NCBI RefSeq assembly: GCF_018383905.1
Contig: NZ_JAGYWA010000003.1
Coordinates: forward strand, 336,931 to 400,930
Origin: Flavobacterium branchiicola
GTDB lineage: Bacteria; Bacteroidota; Bacteroidia; Flavobacteriales; Flavobacteriaceae
Direction of reading: 5' to 3'
Length of the DNA stretch: 64,000 nt
The position numbers and the translations under genes were made by a program. The notes beneath the pieces are model-generated. The model saw only the letters and a program-made list of their open reading frames with translations. It did no database searches and was not told the origin of the DNA. How positions within the stretch are numbered: the stretch's first letter is position 1; every line of letters begins with the position of its first letter. This document shows positions 17,392 through 27,051 of the stretch, one piece after another.

Positions 17392-18360
17392 TTATCTAAA
17401 CTGCGGAATTATATATTCCCCAAATTCCTGAATCATTTCATCTGCAGGACGAAGTGTTGGCTTAGGATTAAGCACTGCGTGAGATAATCCAGCCTGCTGT
17501 TGCTGCGCCCAAAAATCAATTAACGCTTTTCGTCCGCCACCAATATAATTTGGGCCAAAAGATAAAGCCTCTTCAGGATTTTCAGAAAGATCAAAGAAAT
17601 GGGCATAACCATAAGGCTTATCAATTCCGTTTGTCGCTTCATTCCAGTGTTTTCTTCTCAAAGCAACATGTCTTGCCGGTTCGCCGTGCCAAATCCATCC
17701 GTCCATATTTTCGCCAATCCATTCCAGACTTTGCCCCGCTCTGCCTATTGCAATTGTAGGTATATGATGTCCTAAAGGTTTTGGAATAAGATCTATTGAT
17801 CCGTTAAACTGTCCATAGAATTCTGTATTAAAACTAGGGAAACTTTCTTCTGTGAGCTTTTTAATAATTCCCGTGGCTTCACGGTAGCGTTCTGCTCTGT
17901 TATCGTAATTACTTCCAAAAGCCGGATATTCGCTGCTGCGGTCACCAGAGGAAAGTCCTAATATAAAACGTCCGCCTGATAATTGATCTAATGTCGCGGC
18001 TTGTTTCGTTACTATAACAGGATCGCGCAATGGCAATACAATACCGGCTGTCCCAATGGCGATACGTTTTGTCATTCCAGCCAGTAATCCGCCATAAACC
18101 ATCGGGTCGTAAACTTGTCCGGCATCGCCAAAACTAGGATCTAAAAACGGAACATCTCGTAGCCAGATTACATCTACTCCACTCTCATCTGCCTGACGCA
18201 CTACTTTTTCAAAAATATTCATATTCGGAATCGGGCCATTTGGATATCCCGCTATAGGTGCTATAAAACCAAAAGTTAGCTTGTCTTGCTGAAATACCTG
18301 AGAATATCCTTTATGTGCTTTTAAGGCACTTTGAATATCGTTTTCTACTTTATTTTTCAT
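17392..18360 (-). CDS. LLM-class flavin-dependent oxidoreductase
   Basis: 322 residues with the luciferase-like monooxygenase TIM barrel: LTFGFIAPI at the start, VDVIWLRDVPF, IAIGTAGIVLPLRDPVIVTKQAATLDQLSGGRFILGLSSGDR (flavin-binding region) and IPTIAIGRAGQSLEWIGENMDGW. These enzymes use FMN or F420, often with a separate reductase. The substrate is not evident. It is divergent from yceI, and the 211 bases between the two hold a near-consensus CRP-type palindrome. It converges on the DUF1223 gene. Confidence 0.9.
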   Translation of the reverse strand: MKNKVENDIQSALKAHKGYSQVFQQDKLTFGFIAPIAGYPNGPIPNMNIFEKVVRQADESGVDVIWLRDVPFLDPSFGDAGQVYDPMVYGGLLAGMTKRIAIGTAGIVLPLRDPVIVTKQAATLDQLSGGRFILGLSSGDRSSEYPAFGSNYDNRAERYREATGIIKKLTEESFPSFNTEFYGQFNGSIDLIPKPLGHHIPTIAIGRAGQSLEWIGENMDGWIWHGEPARHVALRRKHWNEATNGIDKPYGYAHFFDLSENPEEALSFGPNYIGGGRKALIDFWAQQQQAGLSHAVLNPKPTLRPADEMIQEFGEYIIPQFR

Positions 18361-18483
18361 TTTAAATAGTATTTAGTTTGTGTACTACACTTAGCAATAT
18401 GATTTTGAAATTCAACAAATTAACATCATTAAAAAATCCTTTTGCATTGTAAGGTCAAAGGTACTTCTGCTTTCCGTTTTTTG

Positions 18484-18503
18484 AATGTGATCTAGGTCAC
18501 GTA
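18484..18503. promoter_or_regulatory. CRP/FNR-type palindrome in the divergent promoter region
   Basis: AATGTGATCTAGGTCACGTA differs from the classic CRP half-sites TGTGA-N6-TCACA only in the last base of the right half, and the six-base spacer TCTAGG is near the ideal TCTAGA. It lies about 125 bases from the LLM oxidoreductase start and 70 bases from the yceI start. No Crp/Fnr protein is encoded in the window. Confidence 0.6.
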
Positions 18504-18571
18504 GTGTATTTACGGCTTCTGCTGAAATTTGCATCATAATTAAAACGAATTAATTATTTAAAAACATAAAA

Positions 18572-19105
18572 ATGGAAACACAACAATTTAAATTAGAAAG
18601 TGCCAAAAGCAAGATTGACTGGATTGGCAGAAAAGTAACTGGTTCTCATAACGGAACTATAGATATTAAAGAAGGTGAATTAGTTTTTAATCAAGGTCAA
18701 CTTTCATCAGGAAAAGTAGTTATCGATACTACTTCAATTAAAATTCTTGACGTAACAGATCCCGCTACGAATGCACAATTCGCCGGTCACTTAGCATCTG
18801 ATGATTTTTTTAATTCAGCGGAATATCCTGAAGCTTTATTTGTAATCACTTCAGCAACATCAAACATCGCTGAAATTGCCCATGTACAAGGAAATCTTAC
18901 GATAAAAGGTATTACAAATGAAGTTGCATTTGATGCAGCAATCACTACAACTGCAGACAGCGCAACACTTGCGGGTAAAATCGTAATTGACAGAACTAAA
19001 TACAATATTAAATTCCGTTCTGGAAACTTCTTTAAAGATCTTGGTGATACTCTTATCTACAACGACTTTGATCTTACTATTAACGTAACTGCTAAAATTG
19101 CTTAA
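18572..19105 (+). CDS. YceI family protein (cytoplasmic form)
   Basis: 177 residues starting METQQFKLESAKSKIDWIGRKVTGSHNGTI. The lipocalin-like YceI fold is shown by FELDTTSI-like text (VVIDTTSIKI), the HLASDDFFNSAEYPEALF motif, GNLTIKGITNEVAFD and the closing LIYNDFDLTINVTAK. YceI members bind isoprenoid or other amphiphilic ligands. There is no signal peptide, unlike the E. coli secreted form. It is first of a run of four plus-strand genes with DJ-1, cupin and an unknown protein, which may share a stress role. Confidence 0.9.
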   Translation: METQQFKLESAKSKIDWIGRKVTGSHNGTIDIKEGELVFNQGQLSSGKVVIDTTSIKILDVTDPATNAQFAGHLASDDFFNSAEYPEALFVITSATSNIAEIAHVQGNLTIKGITNEVAFDAAITTTADSATLAGKIVIDRTKYNIKFRSGNFFKDLGDTLIYNDFDLTINVTAKIA

Positions 19106-19131
19106 GCAGCATAATCTTAAATAAAAACAAA

Positions 19132-19884
19132 ATGAAAAATATATTTAAATCAGCCGTAATTGCATTATTTGCAGTATTAAGTGCTTTGGCACAAGAGAAT
19201 AAGAAAACAAAAATCTTATTTGTTTTAACTTCTAATGATAAATTGGGAGATACCGGAAAACCAACAGGTTCATGGATTGAAGAATTTGCAACACCGTATT
19301 ATTACTTTTTAGACAAAGGAATTGAAGTGGTAATTGCAACTCCAAAAGGCGGACAAGCTCCTATTGACCCAAAAAGTAACGACCCCTCTTTTCAGACTCC
19401 GTCAACTAAACGTTATTATGCAGATAAAAGCGCTCAAAAAGCATTAAGTACAACCGTTAAATTATCAGCTGTAAAAGAACAAGATTTTAAAGCCGTTTTT
19501 TATCCAGGCGGACATGGTCCAATGTGGGATTTGCCAAATGATAAAAACTCAATTAAAATCATCCAAAGTTTTTACAATAATAACAAACCTGTTGCTTTTG
19601 TGTGTCACGCACCAGCCGCTTTAGTAAATGTTAAAGACAAAAACGGAAACTATTTTATTGCAGGAAAAAAATTAACTGCTTTTAGTAATACAGAAGAAGC
19701 TGCTGTTGAATTAACAAAAGTGGTTCCTTTTTCTTTAGAAGATAAATTGAAAGAACATGGCGGTGTCTATTCTAAAGGTGCAGACTGGTCATCCTACGTG
19801 CTAGAGGACGGGCTATTGATCACTGGTCAAAATCCGCAATCATCAGAGCAAGTTGCTTCTAAAATTTTAGCAAAGATTAAATAA
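19132..19884 (+). CDS. DJ-1/PfpI family protein, secreted (Hsp31-like)
   Basis: 250 residues with a signal peptide (MKNIFKSAVIALFAVLSALAQ). Then KILFVLTSNDKLGDTGKPTGSWIEEFATPYYYF, VFYPGGHGPMWDL and the nucleophile elbow AFVCHAPAALVNV, with Cys near residue 158 followed by His, as in class I glutamine-amidotransferase-like chaperone/glyoxalase proteins (Hsp31, YhbO-like). The Glu and general acid positions fit FVLTSND and PGGHGPMWD. The likely role is deglycation or glyoxalase III-like detoxification outside the cytoplasm (inference). It begins 26 bases after yceI and is probably co-transcribed. Confidence 0.88.
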   Translation: MKNIFKSAVIALFAVLSALAQENKKTKILFVLTSNDKLGDTGKPTGSWIEEFATPYYYFLDKGIEVVIATPKGGQAPIDPKSNDPSFQTPSTKRYYADKSAQKALSTTVKLSAVKEQDFKAVFYPGGHGPMWDLPNDKNSIKIIQSFYNNNKPVAFVCHAPAALVNVKDKNGNYFIAGKKLTAFSNTEEAAVELTKVVPFSLEDKLKEHGGVYSKGADWSSYVLEDGLLITGQNPQSSEQVASKILAKIK

Positions 19885-19949
19885 TCCATCACAAAAGATT
19901 TGGTATAGCTAAACAGCTGTATCAAATCTTTTTTTTAATAAAAACGCTT

Positions 19950-20444
19950 ATGAAACCTTCTGTATTTTTTAAAAGTTTTTTGATCCTGTCTTTTATTATT
20001 GGGTATTCTCAAAACAGTATCGCGCAGGGAATCAGCACTAAAGAATTTAATTCTATAAACGCTGAAACTATTGTCTGGAAATCTTTTCCTGCATTTCCTG
20101 AAAAAGTAAAACTCGCAATCTTAGTCGGTAATCCAGCTAAACCGGAACCGTTTGTTGTGAGAGTTAAAGTGCCAAATGGCGAAAAAATAATGCCACACAA
20201 ACATCCGGAAGACCGAATTTATACCGTGATCTCTGGTGTGTTTTATATCGGGATTGGAGAACAATTTGATGAAACTAAATTAAAAGCATATGCGCCAGGA
20301 TCTGTAATTGTTTTACCCGGAAATACACCTCATTTTCATCTCGCAAAATCCGGGGAATATATTTCTCAGGTTTCTGCATTTGGTCCGCTCGGATTAGAAT
20401 ATCTGGACAAAAACGAAGACCCCAGAATACAACATAAAAACTAA
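19950..20444 (+). CDS. Secreted cupin-domain protein
   Basis: 164 residues with a signal peptide (ending NSIAQG). One cupin is visible: PFVVRVKVPNGEKIMPHKHPEDRIYTVISGVFYIGIGEQF (motif 1, with HKHPE) and PGSVIVLPGNTPHFHLAKSG (motif 2, with His). It would bind a metal through HxH...E and H. Single-domain cupins of this kind in stress clusters act as dioxygenase-like or sensor proteins. No substrate can be read. It follows the DJ-1 gene by 65 bases, with a T-rich TTTTTTTT tract between them. Confidence 0.85.
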   Translation: MKPSVFFKSFLILSFIIGYSQNSIAQGISTKEFNSINAETIVWKSFPAFPEKVKLAILVGNPAKPEPFVVRVKVPNGEKIMPHKHPEDRIYTVISGVFYIGIGEQFDETKLKAYAPGSVIVLPGNTPHFHLAKSGEYISQVSAFGPLGLEYLDKNEDPRIQHKN

Positions 20445-20491
20445 TTTTTAACCTACGAATAATAAGTGGCTTAATTAAAAAATACAACAAC

Positions 20492-21214
20492 ATGAACAAT
20501 TTATTAGAATTTACAATTAACGCTCACGGCGGAATTGAAACCTGGAACAAATTTGAAAGTATTACGGCAAAACTTAATACCGGAGGCGTTCTGTGGCCAA
20601 TGAAACAGCAAGCTGGTATTCTTGACGATATATATATTACTTCAAATACCAAAAAAGAATTTACAACACATTATCCTTTTATCAAGAAAAACTGGCATAC
20701 TTCTTTTGTGCCTGACCGAATTGCAATTGAAAATGAAAAAGGCGAAACAATCGAAGAACTTTTAAATCCAAGAGCATCATTTTCAGGACACGACAGAGAT
20801 ACACCATGGTCAAAATTAGAAGTGGCGTATTTTGCGGGTTATGCAATGTGGACTTATTTTAATGCTCCTTTCATTTTTGCAAACCCAAAATATAAGGTAA
20901 CAGAATTAGAGCCTTGGGAAGAAAACGGAGAAACATTTAGAAGATTACAGGTTGAATTTCCTCCCGAAATTGCCACACATAGTAAAATCCAGACCTTTTA
21001 TATCGACAAGGATGGACTCATAAAACGTCATGACTATAGTGCAGATATATTAGGAAACTCAACTGCTGCACATTATTTGTCTGATTATATAGATGTTCAG
21101 GGAATTAAAATTGCAACCAGCAGAAAAGTTTACGTTCGCCTGGAAGATAATACACCACTTTTACCGGAACCAATTTTAGTTTCAATCGAATTGAGCGAAA
21201 TTAGTTTAAAGTAA
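20492..21214 (+). CDS. Unrecognised 240-residue cytoplasmic protein
   Basis: No signal peptide and no membrane segment. The text MNNLLEFTINAHGGIETWNKFESITAKLNTGGVLW and FEIPPEIATHSKIQTFYIDKDGLIKRHDY suggests an antiparallel beta-barrel like the LolA/outer-membrane-lipoprotein-sorting fold, where an N-terminal AHGG..W..ikt motif is common. The family lacks a name that I can give. It ends the YceI-DJ-1-cupin run, and a hairpin terminator follows 30 bases later. The gene is real by length and codon use. Confidence 0.75.
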   Translation: MNNLLEFTINAHGGIETWNKFESITAKLNTGGVLWPMKQQAGILDDIYITSNTKKEFTTHYPFIKKNWHTSFVPDRIAIENEKGETIEELLNPRASFSGHDRDTPWSKLEVAYFAGYAMWTYFNAPFIFANPKYKVTELEPWEENGETFRRLQVEFPPEIATHSKIQTFYIDKDGLIKRHDYSADILGNSTAAHYLSDYIDVQGIKIATSRKVYVRLEDNTPLLPEPILVSIELSEISLK

Positions 21215-21243
21215 AAATTGCATTATAATATATCTATTCATAA

Positions 21244-21275
21244 AAAGGAGGTTAAAGCCTCCTTCTCTTTTTTAA
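21244..21275 (+). terminator. Intrinsic terminator after the 20492 gene
   Basis: AAAGGAGG, a TTAAAG loop and CCTCCTTCTC with a following T-run. It ends the transcription unit that starts with yceI. The 290 bases up to the next gene show no other clear structure. Confidence 0.75.
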
Positions 21276-21504
21276 TAAAAATTTTGCTTAATTGAGTTGC
21301 AATACCAGTTTCTCATCTAAATTATGATATTTCAATAATTGAAACTTCTTTTTAACGATATATAATAATTTGTATTTCTTCTTTCATCAAAAAGCTTTTA
21401 TAATCAATACTTTACAAAAAAGGCATTTGTTTTGTTTTTACAATTAAGATTCAATGAGCAAAATACTTCGGAATTTCTTATCAATAATCTTAAACTAAAA
21501 CATT

Positions 21505-22284
21505 ATGTATCTAACTAAGCAAAAGACGATTATGTTTATTACGGGAGCATTTGTGAGTCATTCCTGCTGGGAAGAATGGAAAGATTTTTTTGAGAATAAA
21601 GGTTATAAAACTGTTGCACCACCCTGGCCGCACAAAAATGAATCTGCTGAGATTTTAAGAAAAGAGCACCCAAACTCAAAAATTGCATTAATAAATCTGG
21701 AAAGTTTACTGGACTATTATACTGAAATTATAGAAAAACTACCCGAAAAACCCATCTTAATCGGACATTCGTACGGAGGTCTATTGACCCAATTACTGAT
21801 TCAGAAAGAATTAGGTTCAGCGGGAATTTGTATAAATTCGATTCCGCCAAAAGGTATTATAAATTTTTCCTTTTTTAAAGCAATATGGAAACCGTTAGGC
21901 TTTTTTACCTCTGCAAAAAAGGCGTTTTTAATCTCTTTTCAAGAATGGCAGAATAATTTTGTAAACCAAATGCCTTTTGAGGAACAAAAAAACAGTTACG
22001 AGAAATTTGCGATTCCGGAATCAAAACTAGTATTGCGGGATATTTTTTCTAAAGCAGCAAAAATCAATTTCAAAAAGAAACATAATCCACTTTTATTTAT
22101 ATCCGGATCTGGAGATACGTTTACTTCGTCTTCACTCCATTATTTAAATTATAAAAAGTACAGAAACATCCATTCTATAACTTGTTATAAAGAATTTAAA
22201 GACAACAATCATCTTGTTATAGTACAGGAAAACTGGCAGAATATTGCCGTTTTTATTGCAGATTGCCTGGCAAAAATTACCTAG
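21505..22284 (+). CDS. Alpha/beta hydrolase, paralogue of the 29626-30396 gene
   Basis: 259 residues, cytoplasmic. It has the nucleophile elbow [14 protein letters not shown] with Ser near 89, a likely Asp in [10 protein letters not shown] and the His in [11 protein letters not shown]. The N-terminal [33 protein letters not shown] mirrors IVLIHGNFVNDNSWTEWKQYYEQKGYKVYTPANP of the gene at 29626, so the two are paralogues from the same neighbourhood. It lacks the oxyanion HG motif exactly (TGAF instead of HGNF). Substrate unknown. It overlaps the stop of the sigma-54 activator gene by 4 bases, in convergent orientation. Confidence 0.87.
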   Translation: MYLTKQKTIMFITGAFVSHSCWEEWKDFFENKGYKTVAPPWPHKNESAEILRKEHPNSKIALINLESLLDYYTEIIEKLPEKPILIGHSYGGLLTQLLIQKELGSAGICINSIPPKGIINFSFFKAIWKPLGFFTSAKKAFLISFQEWQNNFVNQMPFEEQKNSYEKFAIPESKLVLRDIFSKAAKINFKKKHNPLLFISGSGDTFTSSSLHYLNYKKYRNIHSITCYKEFKDNNHLVIVQENWQNIAVFIADCLAKIT

Positions 22285-24254
22285 CTGATTTCTCTTTTTA
22301 TTTCCAGCTTTTTAATTTTAGAATTTAATGTCGAAGGGTGAATATCTAATATTTCTGCAGCACCGCCCGCTCCCGAAATTTTCCCGTTGCATTTTTTCAG
22401 AATATAAAGAATATAATCCCTTTCATTTTCTAATATTGTTTTAATCGAAAATGACTCTGTAACTTGTTCAGGATGCATTTTTGAAGACGTAGAAAGTTCA
22501 ATTTCTTTGATGGTGTTACCTTCTGTAAGTAAAATTGCGCGTTGCATTACATGTTCCAGTTCTCTGATATTTCCGGGCCAATTGTAATCCATGATCTGCT
22601 GCAAAGCAAAATCAGAAAGAATAAGTGGTTTTCTGCCGATTTTTTCACTGTACACCTTTATAAAATGATGTGCTAAATCGGGAATATCTTCTTTTCGTTT
22701 TTTTAATGGCGGAACCGTAATCGGAAAAACATGCAAACGATAATACAAATCCATTCTGAATCTTCCGGCTGCTACTTCTTCTTCCAGATTTTTATTGGTT
22801 GCTGCAATAATTCTAACATCTATTTTCATTGGCGAAGTATTACCAATTCGTTCAATTTCTCTTTCCTGCAAAACACGCAACAACTTCACCTGAAGTTCTA
22901 AGGACATCTCACCTACTTCATCCAGAAAAATAGTACCTCCGTCAGCCATTTCAAACTTGCCAATACGTTTGTCCAAAGCTCCTGTAAACGAACCTTTTTC
23001 ATGGCCAAAAAGCAATGATTCGGCCAGATTTTCAGGAATTGCACCACAATTAATAATCACCAATGGTTTATCTTTTCTCGGTGACAAAGCGTGAATACTC
23101 TGGGCTATTTTTTCTTTTCCTGTACCGCTTTCTCCTAAAACCAAAACCGATGTGTCTGAAGGAGCTACTTTTCGAATATAATTAAAAACCGAAATCATCT
23201 GCGAGCTATTCCCTATAATTCCTTCAAAACCTTCTGTACCAACTTCCGGCTGAATCAATTTTGATTCTGTTTTTGGAGGAACAATACTTAAAGTTTGTTC
23301 CGAATAAATTTTACTAATAAACTGAGAAAAAACATTCTCGAGAGCGTTTAAAAGATTTAAATTTTCCTGCGAATAAATATTTAAATTCCGGCTGTAAAAA
23401 GTAAAATGATAGTGCTGAACAGTTGCTATAGTTACTGGAAAAACCAAATATGATTTTATACCAAAATTGTGTGCTATTAAAGCTTTTATTGGTGCATCCT
23501 GCAAATTATTTATCAATGCTTCTTCGCTGTAAATAATGGGCTGCTGATCTATTTTTGATTTTCTGTACGTTTCGTCTATTTCATTAACAGTTACCGTAGC
23601 AATCTGAGCAAGTTTCCGTGAATCAATAATTTGATATTCGTCTAATTTTTTTCGAATAATTCCCAGCTTATCATAGTGTGTGGTCGTTGCAAAACCTACC
23701 TCCAGATAATCAAAAGGAACAAACGTCTGAATTACTTTTCCAAAAGCGAGCAACGCATCTTCTTTTTTTAAATTAGAATTCTTTATATCTGCAATCCCTT
23801 TCTGAAGCTGAAATTGCTGCATGAGCTGAGATTCTAAACTGTATTCCTGACGATAAAAAGCGATTTCAAGCGTCGTTAAAACATCCTGATCCCGAAACGG
23901 TTTGACTATAAATCCGTATGGATGCGTGGTCTTTGCCTGATCTAAAATACTTTTGCTTGAATTGGCCGAAATAAATATAAATCCAATATACATTTCCTTA
24001 AGATAATGCGCCAGTTCAATTCCGTTTCTGGAACCTTTCAGCATAATATCCAGGAAAACCAAATCCGGTTTTTCAATTTCAATTTGTTCCAAAGCCTGCT
24101 CAACAGAACGCGTAATTCCTGTAACCTCATAATTTGCTTTCTCAAGAATTAACTGCAAATCATGCGCTTCAATAAATTGATCTTCCACAATTAAAATTCT
24201 TTTTTTTAATCCTGAAGAAACTGCTTCATATCCGTTATCGGCTGACTTTTTCAT
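22281..24254 (-). CDS. Sigma-54-dependent response regulator (receiver, GAF-like, AAA+, Fis-type HTH)
   Basis: 657 residues. The receiver at about 18-135 has VEDQ and phospho-acceptor Asp near 69 ([10 protein letters not shown]) and Lys in FIVKPFRD. A middle region of about 150-320 resembles a GAF sensor. The AAA+ part has Walker [10 protein letters not shown] (near 372), the sigma-54 contact loop GSFTGA (usual GAFTGA, here with Ser), Walker [13 protein letters not shown] and the arginine-finger region. The C-terminal helix-turn-helix reads [21 protein letters not shown]. It activates RNA polymerase with sigma-54. The kinase gene is divergently placed at 24461, so the pair forms a two-component system. 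One sigma-54-like promoter is at 27002. Confidence 0.93.
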   Translation of the reverse strand: MKKSADNGYEAVSSGLKKRILIVEDQFIEAHDLQLILEKANYEVTGITRSVEQALEQIEIEKPDLVFLDIMLKGSRNGIELAHYLKEMYIGFIFISANSSKSILDQAKTTHPYGFIVKPFRDQDVLTTLEIAFYRQEYSLESQLMQQFQLQKGIADIKNSNLKKEDALLAFGKVIQTFVPFDYLEVGFATTTHYDKLGIIRKKLDEYQIIDSRKLAQIATVTVNEIDETYRKSKIDQQPIIYSEEALINNLQDAPIKALIAHNFGIKSYLVFPVTIATVQHYHFTFYSRNLNIYSQENLNLLNALENVFSQFISKIYSEQTLSIVPPKTESKLIQPEVGTEGFEGIIGNSSQMISVFNYIRKVAPSDTSVLVLGESGTGKEKIAQSIHALSPRKDKPLVIINCGAIPENLAESLLFGHEKGSFTGALDKRIGKFEMADGGTIFLDEVGEMSLELQVKLLRVLQEREIERIGNTSPMKIDVRIIAATNKNLEEEVAAGRFRMDLYYRLHVFPITVPPLKKRKEDIPDLAHHFIKVYSEKIGRKPLILSDFALQQIMDYNWPGNIRELEHVMQRAILLTEGNTIKEIELSTSSKMHPEQVTESFSIKTILENERDYILYILKKCNGKISGAGGAAEILDIHPSTLNSKIKKLEIKREIS

Positions 24255-24460
24255 AAGTGAGGAAATTTTACCTTATATTGCGTTTAATTTATTGATACAA
24301 AAATAGTTAATTATCATAATTAAATTAAGCGTTTTTCAAATTTAGCCAAATAAAAATCACATTTAATATTAATTTTCATATAATTTTCTAACAATTAAAA
24401 AATTGTTTGTCTCTATATTTGTTCCTCCAAAACCTATTAAAATTTAATTCAGAATCAACT

Positions 24461-26896
24461 ATGAAACTATTTTACTCTTTTTGTCTGTTATTCGCGATTA
24501 TATTCCATGCAGGAGCCCAAAATCCTTCACCTACAGAAAATTACGATTTAAAAAAGAAACGATTACTGATACAAACTTGTTCTGCCTATTTATACAATTC
24601 TAACCAAGGACAAATTGATGCCGACAGTTCTGTAGTTATAACATGTAAAGCGTATAAACTACCCGTTTCTTTAGCCTATGATGAAGGTTTTAATGACGGT
24701 TCTTACTTAATAGGAAATGATCTGATTGAGAAAGGAAATATCACTGCTGCAAAGCAACTTTTTGCCCGATCAAATGGCGAAAACAAGATAAAGTTGGCCT
24801 TGCAATTAGGAAACTTTTATTTATTTAAATCGTATGCAAAACCAGATGATTTACAAAATGCTAATCTGTACATCACAGAAGCGATAAAAATTAGCAATCA
24901 GTTAAAAATAACAAAATGGCAGCATGAAAGCCTAATGCTTTTGGGGAAATTTTATTTCCAGATTAATAATTATCCCGAAAGTAAAAAATGCTTTGCACAG
25001 GTTGTTTCAGAATGCAGAAAACAAAATGACAAAGCAGCACTTGCCTATGCTTTGCTTAATCAGGCATCTTATCAATACGACCTGGATCCTGAAAAAGAAA
25101 AAATCCTGAAAGAAGCGGAATCTTTGTACACTGCTCTCGGAAATGAAGAAAAAAAGATCGAAGTAAAAATGAAAATCTGCACGATCTATTTCTGGCATGG
25201 AAAAATTAACGATGCTAAGAAAATATTGTATCAGAATATTGCGGCTATGCGAAAAATCGGCTTTAGACAACAGCAATATGGAGAAACTACAATTTCATAT
25301 ATAGAAGGTGTTCAGTACAATGTGAAAAGTGCATTTTACTATGCCCTTAAAAGTGTCACCACCATGGAAAAGACAAAGGACTTCACCTTTGCTGATATTT
25401 TTTATATGCGTCTGGGATTAGTTTACCTGCAAATGGGACATTATAATGAAGCTACAAAAATGGCTGAAAAAAGTATAAAATACGGACAGGATATCTACAA
25501 TAGCGGCAGTTGGTACAAAAGTTTTATAACAGCTACCGCGGCATTATCCCTGAAAGGAAAAAACAAGGAAGCTATTGCTTATTTGAATACTGTAACAAGT
25601 AAATATTCTCCTTCGAACAAATTAGATGAAATGCTGATTAATTTTGCTTACGGAAATTGCTACTGGAGATTAAAAAATTACGGCAATGCCGAAAAATATT
25701 TTGTAAAAGCAGGAAATGCTGCAGATGCTTTAGATACCCCGCAGATCTACCGTGACGTTTGTAATACCTACTCTTCTATTGCATTGTTTTACAGCGATCG
25801 AAATAATCTTCAAAAGACAAAACTTTATGCAGATAAAATCGATGCACTTTCAAAAAAATACAATAAAAAATACGATTCACAGGCACTTCAGGTTTCATTA
25901 TACAAAATAGACTCGCTCAACGGTGACTTTAAATCGGCTCTAGAACATCACAAATTGTACAAAAAGCTAAATGATTCTCTTATAGATTATGCAAAAAACA
26001 AACAGATCGAAGAGCTTAAAATTCAATACGAAACAGCAAATAAAGAACAAAAAATCAAACTACTAGATAAAGAAACTGATTTACAGGAAAGTGCCTTAAA
26101 AAAATCAAAACTGTTGAATACCTTATCAATCTGGAGTCTGGTTTTGTTGGTTCTGCTCATTGCATTATTATACAACCGATACAGATTAAAACAACGCAAT
26201 AATGCCGAATTAGAACTTAAGGAAAAAGAAATCAATCAGAAAAACATCAATCTGAATCATTTACTTGATGAAAAAGAATGGCTTTTAAAAGAGATTCATC
26301 ATCGTGTAAAAAATAATCTTCAAACAGTTATCAGTCTTTTAAATTCCCAGTCAGCCTATCTTGAAAATGACATGGCATTATCTGCGATTAAAAACAGTCA
26401 GAATCGTATACATTCTATGTCTTTAATTCACCAGAAATTATACAATTCAGAGAATATTTCGACCATCAATATGCCCAATTACATCAAAGAACTGGTCGAA
26501 TATTTAAGAGAATCTTTTTCGCTTGGACAAAGAGTTCGATTTGAATTAAAAATTGATCCGTTAGAGCTAGACGTTGCTCAGGCAGTTCCGCTTGGACTTA
26601 TTTTAAATGAATCCATTACAAATTCAATTAAATATGCTTTTCCGGAAGACAGAAGCGGAATGATTTATGTCACGCTTGAAGCCACTACTGAAAATAAATA
26701 TCTGCTGACAATTGCTGATAATGGAATTGGTTTTGATACTGATATCAGTGCCAAAAAAATCAACTCCTTCGGTTTGAGTCTTATTAAAGGATTAAGTGAC
26801 GATTTGGATGCCACTTTTTCTATGGAGAATAATAACGGAACTATTCTTAAAATTGAATTTTCAAAAGAATTTCCAATTAACGAAAAAAGGAGATAA
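24461..26896 (+). CDS. TPR-containing sensor histidine kinase (HisKA_2 type)
   Basis: 811 residues from the ATG at 24461. This is preferred to an upstream TTG at 24407 because it starts the signal peptide MKLFYSFCLLFAIIFHAGAQ. A long tetratricopeptide-like region (about 100-530) is followed by one membrane segment (about 550-575, LSIWSLVLLVLLIALLY), a coiled coil, and a kinase core with LLKEIHHRVKNNLQTVISLL, whose His near 611 is the phospho-acceptor of the HisKA_2/HWE-like group. ATPase boxes follow: LILNESITNSIKYAF, IADNGIGF and FGLSLIKGL. It is the likely partner of the divergent sigma-54 regulator. Many Bacteroidota TPR kinases sense stress, but the signal here is unknown. Confidence 0.92.
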   Translation: MKLFYSFCLLFAIIFHAGAQNPSPTENYDLKKKRLLIQTCSAYLYNSNQGQIDADSSVVITCKAYKLPVSLAYDEGFNDGSYLIGNDLIEKGNITAAKQLFARSNGENKIKLALQLGNFYLFKSYAKPDDLQNANLYITEAIKISNQLKITKWQHESLMLLGKFYFQINNYPESKKCFAQVVSECRKQNDKAALAYALLNQASYQYDLDPEKEKILKEAESLYTALGNEEKKIEVKMKICTIYFWHGKINDAKKILYQNIAAMRKIGFRQQQYGETTISYIEGVQYNVKSAFYYALKSVTTMEKTKDFTFADIFYMRLGLVYLQMGHYNEATKMAEKSIKYGQDIYNSGSWYKSFITATAALSLKGKNKEAIAYLNTVTSKYSPSNKLDEMLINFAYGNCYWRLKNYGNAEKYFVKAGNAADALDTPQIYRDVCNTYSSIALFYSDRNNLQKTKLYADKIDALSKKYNKKYDSQALQVSLYKIDSLNGDFKSALEHHKLYKKLNDSLIDYAKNKQIEELKIQYETANKEQKIKLLDKETDLQESALKKSKLLNTLSIWSLVLLVLLIALLYNRYRLKQRNNAELELKEKEINQKNINLNHLLDEKEWLLKEIHHRVKNNLQTVISLLNSQSAYLENDMALSAIKNSQNRIHSMSLIHQKLYNSENISTINMPNYIKELVEYLRESFSLGQRVRFELKIDPLELDVAQAVPLGLILNESITNSIKYAFPEDRSGMIYVTLEATTENKYLLTIADNGIGFDTDISAKKINSFGLSLIKGLSDDLDATFSMENNNGTILKIEFSKEFPINEKRR

Positions 26897-26941
26897 ATGA
26901 ATTGGCGAAATCTCACTAATCTAAATTTGTTTAGCGATATA

Positions 26942-26971
26942 TAGCGCTTTTAAACTCATAAAAAAGCGCTA
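26942..26971 (+). terminator. Terminator after the kinase gene
   Basis: TAGCGCTTTT and AAAAAGCGCTA form the stem with a short AAACTCATA loop. It lies 45 bases past the kinase stop. Confidence 0.7.
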
Positions 26972-27001
26972 AAGCCTTAAGAACAGGCAATATTATTGGC
27001 A

Positions 27002-27017
27002 TGGCATATAAATTGGT
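27002..27017 (+). promoter_or_regulatory. Sigma-54-like promoter upstream of the 27052 gene
   Basis: TGGCATATAAATTGGT compares with the sigma-54 consensus TGGCAC-N5-TTGC: the -24 GG and the -12 TTG are kept with exact spacing, but the final C is G. It lies 34 bases before the gene start and a few hundred bases from the sigma-54 activator/kinase pair. A weaker match, AGGCAT-N5-TTGT, lies at 21421-21435 upstream of the first hydrolase. Confidence 0.45.
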
Positions 27018-27051
27018 TTCCTAAGAAAATTAAACCTTAAAACCATTTAAC

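Noticed and set aside
17397..17791. Plus-strand frames within the LLM oxidoreductase gene (such as 17550-17759)
   Set aside because: They overlap a well-supported gene on the other strand and show no domain features.
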